Source: an uncultured Bacteroides sp.
Lineage (GTDB): Bacteria; Bacteroidota; Bacteroidia; Bacteroidales; Bacteroidaceae
Length of the DNA stretch: 64,000 nt
Assembly (NCBI GenBank): GCA_900544675.1
Contig: UQVZ01000008.1
Span: 1 to 64,000, forward strand
Reading direction: 5' to 3'
Part shown: positions 33,171 to 41,810 of the stretch, in pieces
How positions within the stretch are numbered: position 1 is the stretch's first letter
Layout: every line of letters starts with the position of its first letter
Program-made: the position numbers and the translations under genes
The notes under the pieces: generated by a model
Seen by the model: only the letters and a program-made list of their open reading frames with translations
What the model was told of the DNA's origin: nothing
Database searches by the model: none

Positions 33171-34447
33171 TGGACAAGGATAAATGGGCAGCACGCTTTA
33201 GCAAAAAGATGGAGGACTATTCCGAGCCTTTGCCCGACGGATTGTGGGAGAGGCTGGAAGCAGAGATGTCGCCTTCACGCCGGGTTATTCCGATGTGGAG
33301 GTCTCGGCGCTTTGCCGTAGCGGCTGCGGCGGCTTTGGTTGTAGCTGTTTCGGGGCTGACTGCCTGGTTGGCAGGTTTCTGGATAAAAGATGCCGGCTAT
33401 CCGAATAGTGCTGTAGCAGAAAAGGAAATGCCGCTTTCGCTTCCCGACGAGCAACCTCAGCTTCCTTCCGTGTCTTCTCCTCTCGTGAAAAATCCTTCTA
33501 CCGCTCCGCTGTTGGCGGTTTCCGATGAAGTCCTTCCGGAAAAGGCAATGGTTGAATTAAGTGCTGTCACAACGGAGCCTGATGTTCTTGAGCCGGCTGT
33601 TGAAGAAAAGCCGGAACCGACAGAAAAAACTGTTTCCTCGCATCCGGTACCCATGACGCGGAGTCAACGCCGGATGGCAGACCAAGAGCAGATGCGACGT
33701 AACCGGGAAGCATTGGAAACCCGACGGGAACCGGAGAACCGTTCGTGGTCGGTAGGAGTGCATACCGGCAATACTCCTTTCAGTTCTTCCAATTCTTTCA
33801 ACGGGGTAGGAAGGCTGAGTACACTGCAAACAACCCAAGCTTCGGTAATGGATATGGTGATGGCTTCAGACGATGGCGGCCGTTCCGCTTATAACCAGAT
33901 ATTGTTCAATAACCGCGATCAGGCATCGCGGACAGATGTACATCATAAAATACCGGTTACGGTAGGCGCATCGTTCCGATGGAATTTCGCTCCACGCTGG
34001 GCACTCGAAACCGGTTTGGCATATACCTTGCTTTCTTCCGATTTGCGTTCGGGAAAAGAATCTTATCTGGAAGAAGAACAGAAACTGCATTATATAGGTA
34101 TCCCGTTGAAATTGCACCGCTCGTTGTTCGATAGCCGTTGGGTTTCCTTGTATGCTTCGGCAGGAGGTATGGTCGAGAAATGTGTTTCTGCCAGCTTGAA
34201 TGTCGTTTATGTAAACGGTATGGCTTCGCGTGAAACGGAAAGCCAATCTTTAGACATTGATGAAATCCAGTGGTCTGTGTCGGCGGCTGCAGGTGTTCAG
34301 GTGAATATTACCCCTCAGATAGGTCTGTATGCCGAACCGGGTATCGCTTATTATTTTGACGACGGAAGCAATGTAGAAACCATCCGCAAGGAACATCCCT
34401 TTAATTTCAACCTGCAAGTAGGTTTGCGGTTTAGTTTTCCGAAATAA
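33167..34447 (+). CDS. Anti-sigma-like N-terminus fused to an outer-membrane-type beta-barrel
   Basis: Protein of 426 residues. I start at ATG 33167, which overlaps the sigma stop as ATGA. The first 45 residues are polar with the pattern WAARFSKKMEDYSEPLPDGL found ahead of anti-sigma factors in this phylum. A membrane helix follows (FAVAAAAALVVAVSGLTAWL), then a Pro/Glu-rich linker to about residue 190. The last 180 residues look like an outer-membrane beta-barrel (GASFRWNFAPRWALETGLAY, LQVGLRFSFPK). A cytoplasmic head, an inner-membrane helix and a barrel in one chain would bridge the periplasm. The barrel-like part may instead be a periplasmic sensor. Confidence 0.8.
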   Translation: MMDKDKWAARFSKKMEDYSEPLPDGLWERLEAEMSPSRRVIPMWRSRRFAVAAAAALVVAVSGLTAWLAGFWIKDAGYPNSAVAEKEMPLSLPDEQPQLPSVSSPLVKNPSTAPLLAVSDEVLPEKAMVELSAVTTEPDVLEPAVEEKPEPTEKTVSSHPVPMTRSQRRMADQEQMRRNREALETRREPENRSWSVGVHTGNTPFSSSNSFNGVGRLSTLQTTQASVMDMVMASDDGGRSAYNQILFNNRDQASRTDVHHKIPVTVGASFRWNFAPRWALETGLAYTLLSSDLRSGKESYLEEEQKLHYIGIPLKLHRSLFDSRWVSLYASAGGMVEKCVSASLNVVYVNGMASRETESQSLDIDEIQWSVSAAAGVQVNITPQIGLYAEPGIAYYFDDGSNVETIRKEHPFNFNLQVGLRFSFPK

Positions 34448-34496
34448 ATAAGGTTCGAGACAGATAGGAGGAAGAAAAGTTAAGGAATAGAACGGA

Positions 34497-34545
34497 AGAT
34501 GCAAATCTGAATCTTTTTTCGGTTCAGATTTGCATCTTTTTTTAG
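34497..34545 (+). terminator. Intrinsic terminator of the ECF sigma operon
   Basis: A perfect 15-bp stem, AGATGCAAATCTGAA at 34497-34511 with TTCAGATTTGCATCT at 34523-34537, is followed by a run of T. It lies 50 bp after the beta-barrel gene. Confidence 0.9.
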
Positions 34546-34576
34546 AGAAATTGCAGGAGTTCTCAATTAATTTGCG

Positions 34577-34584
34577 TATGTTTG
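34577..34584 (+). promoter_or_regulatory. Candidate -7 element of rpe
   Basis: TATGTTTG matches TAnnTTTG, 26 bp before the rpe start and just after the previous terminator. Confidence 0.55.
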
Positions 34585-34609
34585 TTTATTCTTTAATGAA
34601 TTAAATCTT

Positions 34610-35272
34610 ATGAAAGCAGACTTGAAAATTTCTCCTTCGTTGCTTGCCGCTGATTTCAGCAACCTGGAACGGGAACTTGAGAAAGTAAATCGGAGTGAAG
34701 CTGACTGGTTACATCTCGATATCATGGACGGAGTGTTCGTACCGAATATTTCCTTTGGATTCCCTGTCTTGAAATATGTAGCTAAATTGTGTGAGAAACC
34801 CTTGGATGTGCATCTGATGATTGTACAGCCCGAAAAGTTTATCCATGAGGTAAGGGATTTGGGTGCCATGATGATGAATGTGCATTACGAGGCGTGTACC
34901 CATTTGCACCGGGTCATCCAGCAGATAAAAGATGCTGGAATGAAAGCGGGTGTGACGCTGAATCCATCTACTCCCGTATCGATGCTGGAGGACATTATCG
35001 GCGATGTGGATATGGTTTTGCTGATGAGCGTGAATCCGGGATTCGGCGGACAGAAGTTCATCGAGCATACCTTGGATAAAGTGCGCGCTTTGCGCAGATT
35101 GATTGAACAAACTCATTCGGATGTGCTGATTGAGGTAGATGGCGGCGTGAATCTGGATACAGGCGCGCGTCTGGTAGAAGCGGGAGTCGATGTGCTGGTA
35201 ACGGGAAGTACGGTTTTCAAGGCTCCTGATTTCGGAGAAATGGTTCATCAACTGAAACAACTGGGACGCTGA
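34610..35272 (+). CDS. rpe: Ribulose-phosphate 3-epimerase
   Basis: Pentose phosphate pathway enzyme interconverting ribulose-5-phosphate and xylulose-5-phosphate. TIM barrel of 220 residues. Signatures: ISPSLLAADFSNLERELEKV, the metal-binding and catalytic LHLDIMDGVFVPNISFG, HLMIVQPEKF, MSVNPGFGGQKFI and IEVDGGVN, with the phosphate-binding VTGSTVFK near the end. All metal-ligand motifs are present. The comEC start is 2 bp after its stop, so the two are probably co-transcribed. Confidence 0.97.
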   Translation: MKADLKISPSLLAADFSNLERELEKVNRSEADWLHLDIMDGVFVPNISFGFPVLKYVAKLCEKPLDVHLMIVQPEKFIHEVRDLGAMMMNVHYEACTHLHRVIQQIKDAGMKAGVTLNPSTPVSMLEDIIGDVDMVLLMSVNPGFGGQKFIEHTLDKVRALRRLIEQTHSDVLIEVDGGVNLDTGARLVEAGVDVLVTGSTVFKAPDFGEMVHQLKQLGR

Positions 35273-35273
35273 G

Positions 35274-37235
35274 TTGCTTTCGCGTCTCATATCTTATCCT
35301 TTATTCCGGTTGACCCTTGCTTTGGCAACCGGAATACTTGTTTCCGAAGCTTTCTGTCCGGATACGGTTCCATGGGTGTGGCTGGCGATTGCCTGGGCAT
35401 GCACTTTTGCCGGAGCAGGTGCGTGTTATGCGTTGAGCCGTTATCGTTGGCGCATGTTGTTCGGGAGTTTTGTCTTCCTGAACGTGGCGTTGTTGGGAGC
35501 TATCCTGTTCCTGTCCGAACGGGAAGCGGTCCGGTTCGATTGGCAGGAAGAAGAAGCTTTCTATATCGGTACACTGGCTGATGTGCCTCACCGGAAACCT
35601 AAAACCATGCAGGCTGTCGTGGAGGTGGAGCGGATGAAGCGTGATTCAACGGATCGTTGGCATCCTGTCCATCGGAAGATAATGCTCTATTGGATGCCTG
35701 ACTCTACACAGGGCACGTTGGCTTGCGGCGACCGGATTTGCTTTCAAGCGCAAGTCAGCCGTCCGGCATCGGACAAGGATTTCTCCGGTTTCGATTATGG
35801 ATTATACCTGGAGCGGCAGGGCATTGCAGGGACAGCCGTGGCTTTTACCGGTTGCTGGCAGAAGCTGGAGCAGGTACGCCCGCTTTCTTACCGGCAGCGG
35901 GCGTTGCTGTATCGTGAGCAGTTGGTCAATGCATTCCGCTCGTGGGGATTGGACGATGAAGTGCTGGCTGTCGTTTCGGCATTGACGGTAGGAGATAAGA
36001 GCGGTTTGACCCGTGAGCTGAAAGACACTTATACGGCGGCGGGAACCAGTCACATCTTGGCTCTTTCGGGAATGCACATCGTTTTGTTGGCACTGATTCT
36101 TTCATGGATACTATTCCCGTTGCGGTATGTACGAGGTGGAAAATGGATACTCAGTGCAGTGATTGTGGTATTCTTGTGGAGTTTCGCTTTCCTTTCAGGC
36201 TTAAGCCCGTCGGTTATCCGTGCGGTGGTGATGTACACGTTATGTGTAATAGCCACCATATTTACGGAAAGCCGGTTCGCCGGAGTCTCTTCCGTTTCGT
36301 TGGCGGCTTTTTTGATGTTGGTCTATCAGCCGATGTATCTTTTCGATGTCAGTTTCCAGTTATCGTTTGTTGCCGTATTGGCGCTGCTGGTGATTTATCC
36401 TCCGATAGAGCGTCTGTTTCATTGTCGCTGGAAGCTCGTTAATTATGTGTGGCAGACTTTAGCCATTTCGTTTGCAGCCCAGTTGGGCACATTGCCTTTG
36501 GTCTTGTACTATTTCGGTACGTTTCCCACTTATTTCCTGTTGGCCAACTTGGTCGTAACCCCTTTGTCAGTTGTGATTCTGGCGTTGGCTTTGCTCGGTT
36601 TGGTGGGTGGTAATCTGCCTTTCCTGGCCGAAGGACTGACCTTGTCGGTACGTATGCTGAACGGTACGATGGAGTGGGTACAAGGCTTGTCGGGTTCCCA
36701 AATTACTTCCATTTATTTTTCTTCCATACAAGCCTGGCTGTTTGCCTTGTTTCTGATATTGCTTTTAGGGTATATGTACCGCCGCTCGGCTCGCAGGTTG
36801 TTGGGTGTATTGGTTTGTCTGAATGTACTGGTCGTTACTTTTGTGACAGACCGTCTGACTCCTGCCGCCGATTATCTTTATTTTACGCGCGAAGGGATTT
36901 ATACGAAACGGGAGCGCAATGTGACTCAACTGTTTTCCGAAAGCCGGATTTATCAGATAGGCGGTCTGCAGGTAGCCTTGGCGGATGATGCCCGTTGGAA
37001 AAACAAAGAGGCGGAAGAACGCTTGCCGCTCGACTACATTTACGTATGCCGTGGATTCCGGGGAGATATGGAAGACTTGAACTCCCTGTTCCGGATTAAG
37101 AAAAAGGTTATCTTTGATGATTCACTGAATGAATCGTATAAGGAGCGGCTGAAACAGGAATGCGAACAGTTGGGAGTGGCATACGTGGATATGGACGGAA
37201 CAGCATCGTATGCCGTGTTAATCAAGCGGACATAA
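35274..37235 (+). CDS. ComEC/Rec2-family DNA-uptake channel protein
   Basis: Polytopic inner-membrane protein of 653 residues. The competence domain spans about residues 225-490, with the characteristic GDKSGLTRELKDTYTAAGTS and HILALSGMHI. The N-terminal soluble part (about 90-215) fits DUF4131. The C-terminal 130 residues would be the metallo-beta-lactamase-like domain, but no HxHxDH motif is seen, so it looks degenerate. The proposed start is TTG, 2 bp after the rpe stop; no ATG is available before the first helix. In Bacteroidales ComEC may serve DNA uptake, although natural competence is rarely shown. Confidence 0.88.
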   Translation: MLSRLISYPLFRLTLALATGILVSEAFCPDTVPWVWLAIAWACTFAGAGACYALSRYRWRMLFGSFVFLNVALLGAILFLSEREAVRFDWQEEEAFYIGTLADVPHRKPKTMQAVVEVERMKRDSTDRWHPVHRKIMLYWMPDSTQGTLACGDRICFQAQVSRPASDKDFSGFDYGLYLERQGIAGTAVAFTGCWQKLEQVRPLSYRQRALLYREQLVNAFRSWGLDDEVLAVVSALTVGDKSGLTRELKDTYTAAGTSHILALSGMHIVLLALILSWILFPLRYVRGGKWILSAVIVVFLWSFAFLSGLSPSVIRAVVMYTLCVIATIFTESRFAGVSSVSLAAFLMLVYQPMYLFDVSFQLSFVAVLALLVIYPPIERLFHCRWKLVNYVWQTLAISFAAQLGTLPLVLYYFGTFPTYFLLANLVVTPLSVVILALALLGLVGGNLPFLAEGLTLSVRMLNGTMEWVQGLSGSQITSIYFSSIQAWLFALFLILLLGYMYRRSARRLLGVLVCLNVLVVTFVTDRLTPAADYLYFTREGIYTKRERNVTQLFSESRIYQIGGLQVALADDARWKNKEAEERLPLDYIYVCRGFRGDMEDLNSLFRIKKKVIFDDSLNESYKERLKQECEQLGVAYVDMDGTASYAVLIKRT

Positions 37236-37255
37236 GGCAGGCGAAAGAAAACAGC

Positions 37256-37302
37256 ATGTGTCCGCATTAACACCTCGTTGGTCTTCGGTGAAATGCGGAC
37301 AC
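37256..37302. terminator. Shared hairpin between comEC and the MFS gene
   Basis: GTGTCCGCATT (37258-37268) and AATGCGGACAC (37292-37302) form an 11-bp perfect stem, with CACC (37271-37274) and GGTG (37287-37290) pairing inside. It sits between two convergent genes and could end both transcripts. Confidence 0.7.
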
Positions 37303-37341
37303 TCAGACAGATAAAGAAAAGGCATTTTATGCCCCAATGTT

Positions 37342-38703
37342 TCAGTTTTTCTTTTCCTTAATGAAACCTACGCAGCATGCACCGATAAAGAGCAACACGC
37401 CTGCAAGTACCAGCATGTTCACTTCGGGAGGAATAGTGCCTTCACGGGTAAAGAGGTGAAGGATTTGTCCGCCGGTAGCTGCCGCCACGATTTGCGGTAC
37501 ACAGATGGTGCCGTTGAATAAGCCTAAGTAAGTTCCCATGTGCCCGCCGGTCAGCGAGTTGGTCAGGATGGTGAAGGGAAGTGCCAGTATCGCCGCCCAG
37601 GCGCAACCAATCAGCAGGAAGGAAACGAACAGCAAATATTGGTTATGGATAAAGAGAATGGAAATGAATCCGATACCTCCCAATATCAGACTGAGCGAAT
37701 AAACCAGTTTGCGGTTCTTGAAAGAAGGCAAGACGACAGCCCAAATGACCGAGCCGATGGCTTGCACGGCAAAAAGAATACCTACCCAGTCGCCTGCGTT
37801 CTGATATTCCTGCGACTGTGTGTTGAGCACCACCGAGGTAACTCCGTCCTTTACGACTTCGATAGCGGGGGTATGGAAAGCATTGGCCGCTACCGTCCCG
37901 TTCGTATAAGTCCACATGAACATAAATGCCGACCAGCAGAAAAATTGTACCAGTCCTACGGTCCAGAAAGCCTTCGGAGCTTTCACCAGCAAGCGGAATA
38001 CATTGGTTTTCTCTTCTTTCTCGTTCTCTGTAATCCCGTGATATTCGGCATAAAGCTGGGGAGGATATTCCTTGACTTTCAGTGTCGTATAGATGACGCA
38101 CAGAATCAGGATGCCTGCTCCGACATAGAATGAATAAATCACCGAATCCGGGATGACGCCTTTCGGAGCGATGTTGCTGATGCCGATGGTGGCAAAGAGG
38201 AAAGGGAAAAGGTATCCGGCAAGGCTTCCGGCATTACACAAGAAGCTTTGGATGGAGTAAGCCAATCCTTTCTGTTTTTCGTTCACCATATCGCCCACCA
38301 TCATTTTGAACGGTTGCATGGCAATGTTGATGGAGGTATCGAGCAGCATCAGTGAAATCAAGCCGAACACCATAGCTGCCGATACGGTCATGCCGAAACT
38401 TCCGGCGTTGGGCAACATGCACATCACCAGTACGGCAATGATGGCTCCTATAAATAAATAAGGTATACGTCTGCCGAAACGGCACCAGGTACGGTCGCTG
38501 AACATACCGATAAGCGGCTGCACGATGATGCCCATTAAGGGAGGAAGTATCCAAAAGTAGCTCAGACTATGAGGGTCGGCGCCCAGCGTGGAGAAGATGC
38601 GGCTGATGTTGGCGCTCTGCAGGGCGTAGGCTATCTGTACGCCGAAAAAGCCGAAACTGATGTTCCACAGTTTCCAAAAACTAAGGTTAGGTATTTCTTT
38701 CAT
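37342..38703 (-). CDS. MFS sugar transporter, SLC45/GPH-like
   Basis: Inner-membrane protein of 453 residues with about twelve membrane segments. The start WKLWNISFGFFGVQIAYALQ and the loop QPLIGMFSDRTWCRFGRRIP are typical of the SLC45/GPH disaccharide:cation symporters. It lies 22 bp downstream of malQ on the same strand, so it is probably a maltose or maltodextrin importer feeding the cytoplasmic amylomaltase. Specificity cannot be read from sequence. Confidence 0.9.
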   Translation of the reverse strand: MKEIPNLSFWKLWNISFGFFGVQIAYALQSANISRIFSTLGADPHSLSYFWILPPLMGIIVQPLIGMFSDRTWCRFGRRIPYLFIGAIIAVLVMCMLPNAGSFGMTVSAAMVFGLISLMLLDTSINIAMQPFKMMVGDMVNEKQKGLAYSIQSFLCNAGSLAGYLFPFLFATIGISNIAPKGVIPDSVIYSFYVGAGILILCVIYTTLKVKEYPPQLYAEYHGITENEKEEKTNVFRLLVKAPKAFWTVGLVQFFCWSAFMFMWTYTNGTVAANAFHTPAIEVVKDGVTSVVLNTQSQEYQNAGDWVGILFAVQAIGSVIWAVVLPSFKNRKLVYSLSLILGGIGFISILFIHNQYLLFVSFLLIGCAWAAILALPFTILTNSLTGGHMGTYLGLFNGTICVPQIVAAATGGQILHLFTREGTIPPEVNMLVLAGVLLFIGACCVGFIKEKKN

Positions 38704-38725
38704 GGTTATAGGTAAGTTTAATGAT

Positions 38726-41398
38726 TTATCTTCCGCTTTCGTCTATCATCCGGCGCACTTTCCCGTTGAAAGTGTCTTGCTTCATTAGGTCTTCCAGCGT
38801 GAGGTGCATCCGCCAACGCCAATAATGTTTCGGATTGGCGGGCACGTTGATGCGTTCGATGGCAACATCGGGATTACGCAACTGCTCGTCCATCGACAGC
38901 CAGTCTTGCCAGGTCAGGATGCAGAGCATGGAAGGACTGTACAGGTGACGGCGGACAACGTCTTCGCACAACCATCCGGGCGCATGTTCGGGCAGTTCGC
39001 CCCAATGTCCCAATTCGTGATAGAAGAAGCGGGCAGACACATCACGGTCTTCCTCCCACCAGCCACGGAAGGTGGACATATCGTGTGTGCCGATGGTACA
39101 TACCGAGCGGAACGGGTAAGCATATACGTGACCGAACTCATCCTCGGGGTTCTTCGGCATGCGTTGGATTTCCAATGAAAGGATTTGCAATTGTTCCATC
39201 ACCCAAGGCACGCAGTCGGGCACCATACCCAAGTCTTCTCCGCATACCAGCATAGAGGTCGCTTGGGTCAGGATAGGCAGTTTTTTCATCGCTTCGTGAT
39301 ACCAGAACTCGTTGTGACGGCGGTAATAGTAGTCGTTATACAGGCGGTTGAAGGCATCCTGTTCTTGTCCGTTCAGTTGACGGTAAATGAAATCGTTCTG
39401 CACGGCGATGCGTGGATGATACATTTCCGGATTGTCCCGGTCGGGAATAAACAAGACATTGCTGACCAGTGCGTACAGTCCTTCTTTCAGGTTGTTGCTG
39501 TCGGTGTCGGTACGTCCGGCAAAATATGCTTCTATCTTCCGTTGCGTATCAAATTCGGGACGCATCGAATAAATGTCGTGATGCTCGTGCTTTACGAAGG
39601 TGTCCCGCACTTCCCGGCTTCTGTCTCCGAACATCGTATCCAGGATATGGTCGTTGATGAACGGGCGGGTCATAAAGTCTTTCTGGAAATGCAGTCCGTA
39701 GCTTTCTATCTCTTCTACGCTCATCGGCAATGCCGGAACAAATTGTCCCAACAGTCCGTGAACAGAATGGACAGGTATCTCCCAGATGCGGAAGAAGCCG
39801 AGGATGTGGTCGATGCGATAAGCTGTAAAATAATTTGCCATCTTGCGGAAACGGCGTTGCCACCACTGGTAGCCGTCTTGTTCCATCACTTTCCAGTTGT
39901 AGGTAGGCATTCCCCAGTTCTGGCCTTTGGTCGAGAAAGCGTCGGGTGGCGCTCCTGCCTGTCCGTTCATGTTGAAGTAATAAGGTTCCACCCACGCTTC
40001 TACGCTGGTACGGCTGATACCGATAGGAATGTCTCCCTTGACGATGACACCCAATTCGCGTCCGTAGTTGCAGGCGTTCAGCAGTTGGACGTGAAGCTGG
40101 TATTGCACGTAGCAGTGGAACATGGTTTCCGGATAGGCTTCATTGCCGGGTGTGCACAGTTGTTCGGCTGTTTCGGCACGATAGGTGCTGTATGCTTGCC
40201 ATTGATGGAAATCGGGGGTTTGGAAACGGTCGCGCAGGTAACAGAATGCCGCATACGGGCGCAGCCATTCGGCATTGTCATGATAGAAAGCCTGGAAACC
40301 CTCCGAAGCAAGCACGTTGGCTTGTTCCTGTTGGAAGACAGTTTTCAGGTAAGCACGTTTCCAGTGGTTGACTGCCTCGTAATCCACTTGGGGCAAAGCG
40401 TTCAGCTCGACACGTTTCCGCTCGAAGTGGATAGCTGTTTCCGTATCGTTCAGGGAAGGAAGCTGACGCAGGTCGACATACATCGGATGGAAGGCATAAA
40501 TGGAAATGCTGCTGTATGGATACGAGTCGGTCCAGGTGCCGGTCATGGTCGTGTCGTTGATGGGAAGCACCTGTACGGCACGTTGATGGGTATCGGCTGC
40601 CCAACGGATGAATGTCTTCAGGTCGCCGAAGTCTCCTACGCCGTAACTGCCTTCCGAACGGAGTGAGAATACCGGGATGGCACATCCGGCTATTTTATAA
40701 TTCTCGCTGGCAAAGAACACTTCTTCTTCCGGGGTGACATAGGTTCCGCCTTGCCGTATCCGGGAAAACGGCAGGAAGCGGTTGTCGTGGCTTTCCCATT
40801 CGTCTATGCTTCCTTTATCCGGCGAGAGCGTGACATATTTGTAACAAACGCCGTCGGGCAATGTCTCGGCATCCAAGACTGCCTGCCATTCATTGGGCTT
40901 TACTTCATACATCCGGAGCGGAGCGGTTTCCCCCCAGTTTCCCAAAGTTTTGCAGTTTCCGCTGATGCCTATTATGCGCTTACGTTTACCGTTCGACGGA
41001 CACAAGGCACGGAAGATGATGCGGGAATTTCCTGTTGCAGGAGGCAAGATTTCATCGGTATGGGCTGCATCGGCAGGGCAGAAAGCCGAACTGAACCGAT
41101 AGGATGCGGCAGGCAGGTCGCGCCAGGTGTCTTCTATCAGACAACTGTCCGAGGTTGCCTGTGCGATGCTGACAGTATGGGGAAGGATGCCGAACTCGCG
41201 CCGTATGCACTGATTGTCGCGGCAGACTTCATAGCGGTAAGTAATAAACGGAGCGGCGTTGTCGGGTTGATACTCGGTTTCTCCCTGCCAACTGTAACCG
41301 TCTGTAGTAGACAGTTCGACGGCACGCTTTTCATCTATGAGCACACGGAGACTTTCGCCCCAGTTCGTGTGATACTGAATTCGAAAAATGATTGTCAT
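38726..41398 (-). CDS. malQ: 4-alpha-glucanotransferase with N-terminal CBM20 domains (DPE2-like)
   Basis: GH77 amylomaltase that disproportionates maltodextrins in the cytoplasm. At 890 residues it is much longer than enterobacterial MalQ (about 690) because it has two N-terminal starch-binding CBM20-like modules (about 1-110 and 125-230; RIIGISGNCKTLGNWGETAP is the hallmark of the second). Catalytic residues are in place: nucleophile Asp in FTAYRIDHILGFFRIW (near 527), acid/base Glu in LVCGEDLGMVPD (near 719), and IGTHDMSTFRGWW. There is no signal peptide. It is first of a two-gene operon with the MFS transporter and divergent from pulA. Confidence 0.95.
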   Translation of the reverse strand: MTIIFRIQYHTNWGESLRVLIDEKRAVELSTTDGYSWQGETEYQPDNAAPFITYRYEVCRDNQCIRREFGILPHTVSIAQATSDSCLIEDTWRDLPAASYRFSSAFCPADAAHTDEILPPATGNSRIIFRALCPSNGKRKRIIGISGNCKTLGNWGETAPLRMYEVKPNEWQAVLDAETLPDGVCYKYVTLSPDKGSIDEWESHDNRFLPFSRIRQGGTYVTPEEEVFFASENYKIAGCAIPVFSLRSEGSYGVGDFGDLKTFIRWAADTHQRAVQVLPINDTTMTGTWTDSYPYSSISIYAFHPMYVDLRQLPSLNDTETAIHFERKRVELNALPQVDYEAVNHWKRAYLKTVFQQEQANVLASEGFQAFYHDNAEWLRPYAAFCYLRDRFQTPDFHQWQAYSTYRAETAEQLCTPGNEAYPETMFHCYVQYQLHVQLLNACNYGRELGVIVKGDIPIGISRTSVEAWVEPYYFNMNGQAGAPPDAFSTKGQNWGMPTYNWKVMEQDGYQWWQRRFRKMANYFTAYRIDHILGFFRIWEIPVHSVHGLLGQFVPALPMSVEEIESYGLHFQKDFMTRPFINDHILDTMFGDRSREVRDTFVKHEHHDIYSMRPEFDTQRKIEAYFAGRTDTDSNNLKEGLYALVSNVLFIPDRDNPEMYHPRIAVQNDFIYRQLNGQEQDAFNRLYNDYYYRRHNEFWYHEAMKKLPILTQATSMLVCGEDLGMVPDCVPWVMEQLQILSLEIQRMPKNPEDEFGHVYAYPFRSVCTIGTHDMSTFRGWWEEDRDVSARFFYHELGHWGELPEHAPGWLCEDVVRRHLYSPSMLCILTWQDWLSMDEQLRNPDVAIERINVPANPKHYWRWRMHLTLEDLMKQDTFNGKVRRMIDESGR

Positions 41399-41438
41399 AC
41401 GTTATCTTGGTATTAGTAATGATTTAAGAATTATCGTG

Positions 41439-41446
41439 CAAAGATA
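41439..41446 (-). promoter_or_regulatory. Candidate -7 element of malQ-MFS operon
   Basis: Minus-strand TATCTTTG matches TAnnTTTG, 41 bp before the malQ start. Confidence 0.6.
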
Positions 41447-41763
41447 AACAGAGCCGATGAAACCTGCAGAGGAAATAATGAAAATATAAAGCAATATAAG
41501 TGTAAAATGCCTCTACAGGCACTCGTAAGGCTGATTTCGATAGAAGAAAATATAAAAGAATTGTAGCGGTATCGGGCTTTACAGCAGCCGGAAAGAAAAA
41601 AAGGAATGGCCGTTTCCGGCAATGTAAAAGAAGGGAAACTCATGATGGCAGATTTCTATAAACAGAGCTCTCTTTATGTGGCGATGCGCTGATATACAGG
41701 ATAATATGGGTGCGGAGAAGTTCTATATTTTTTCAATCTCCCCAAAGATTAGGGGAAACAACG

Positions 41764-41771
41764 TACCTTTG
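41764..41771 (+). promoter_or_regulatory. Candidate -7 element of pulA
   Basis: TACCTTTG fits TAnnTTTG, 39 bp before the pulA ATG. The -33 position has no TTTG and is covered by the dyad TCCCC/GGGGA, which hints at control by an activator. Confidence 0.55.
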
Positions 41772-41810
41772 ATAAAAATTCTTTAAATTAACTATTAAAC
41801 AAAGTAATCC

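Larger units (their letters stand above)
41399..41810. other. Divergent malQ / pulA control region, 412 bp
   Basis: No credible gene is present; the only open frame (minus strand, 41431-41643) has no family features. The region holds a promoter-like element at each end and a small dyad, TCCCC-N8-GGGGA at 41739-41756, just ahead of the pulA element. The middle 270 bp shows nothing I can interpret. Confidence 0.7.

Noticed and set aside
39185..40666. Plus-strand open frame opposite malQ
   Set aside because: Antisense shadow; the minus strand carries all GH77 catalytic residues in one uninterrupted frame.
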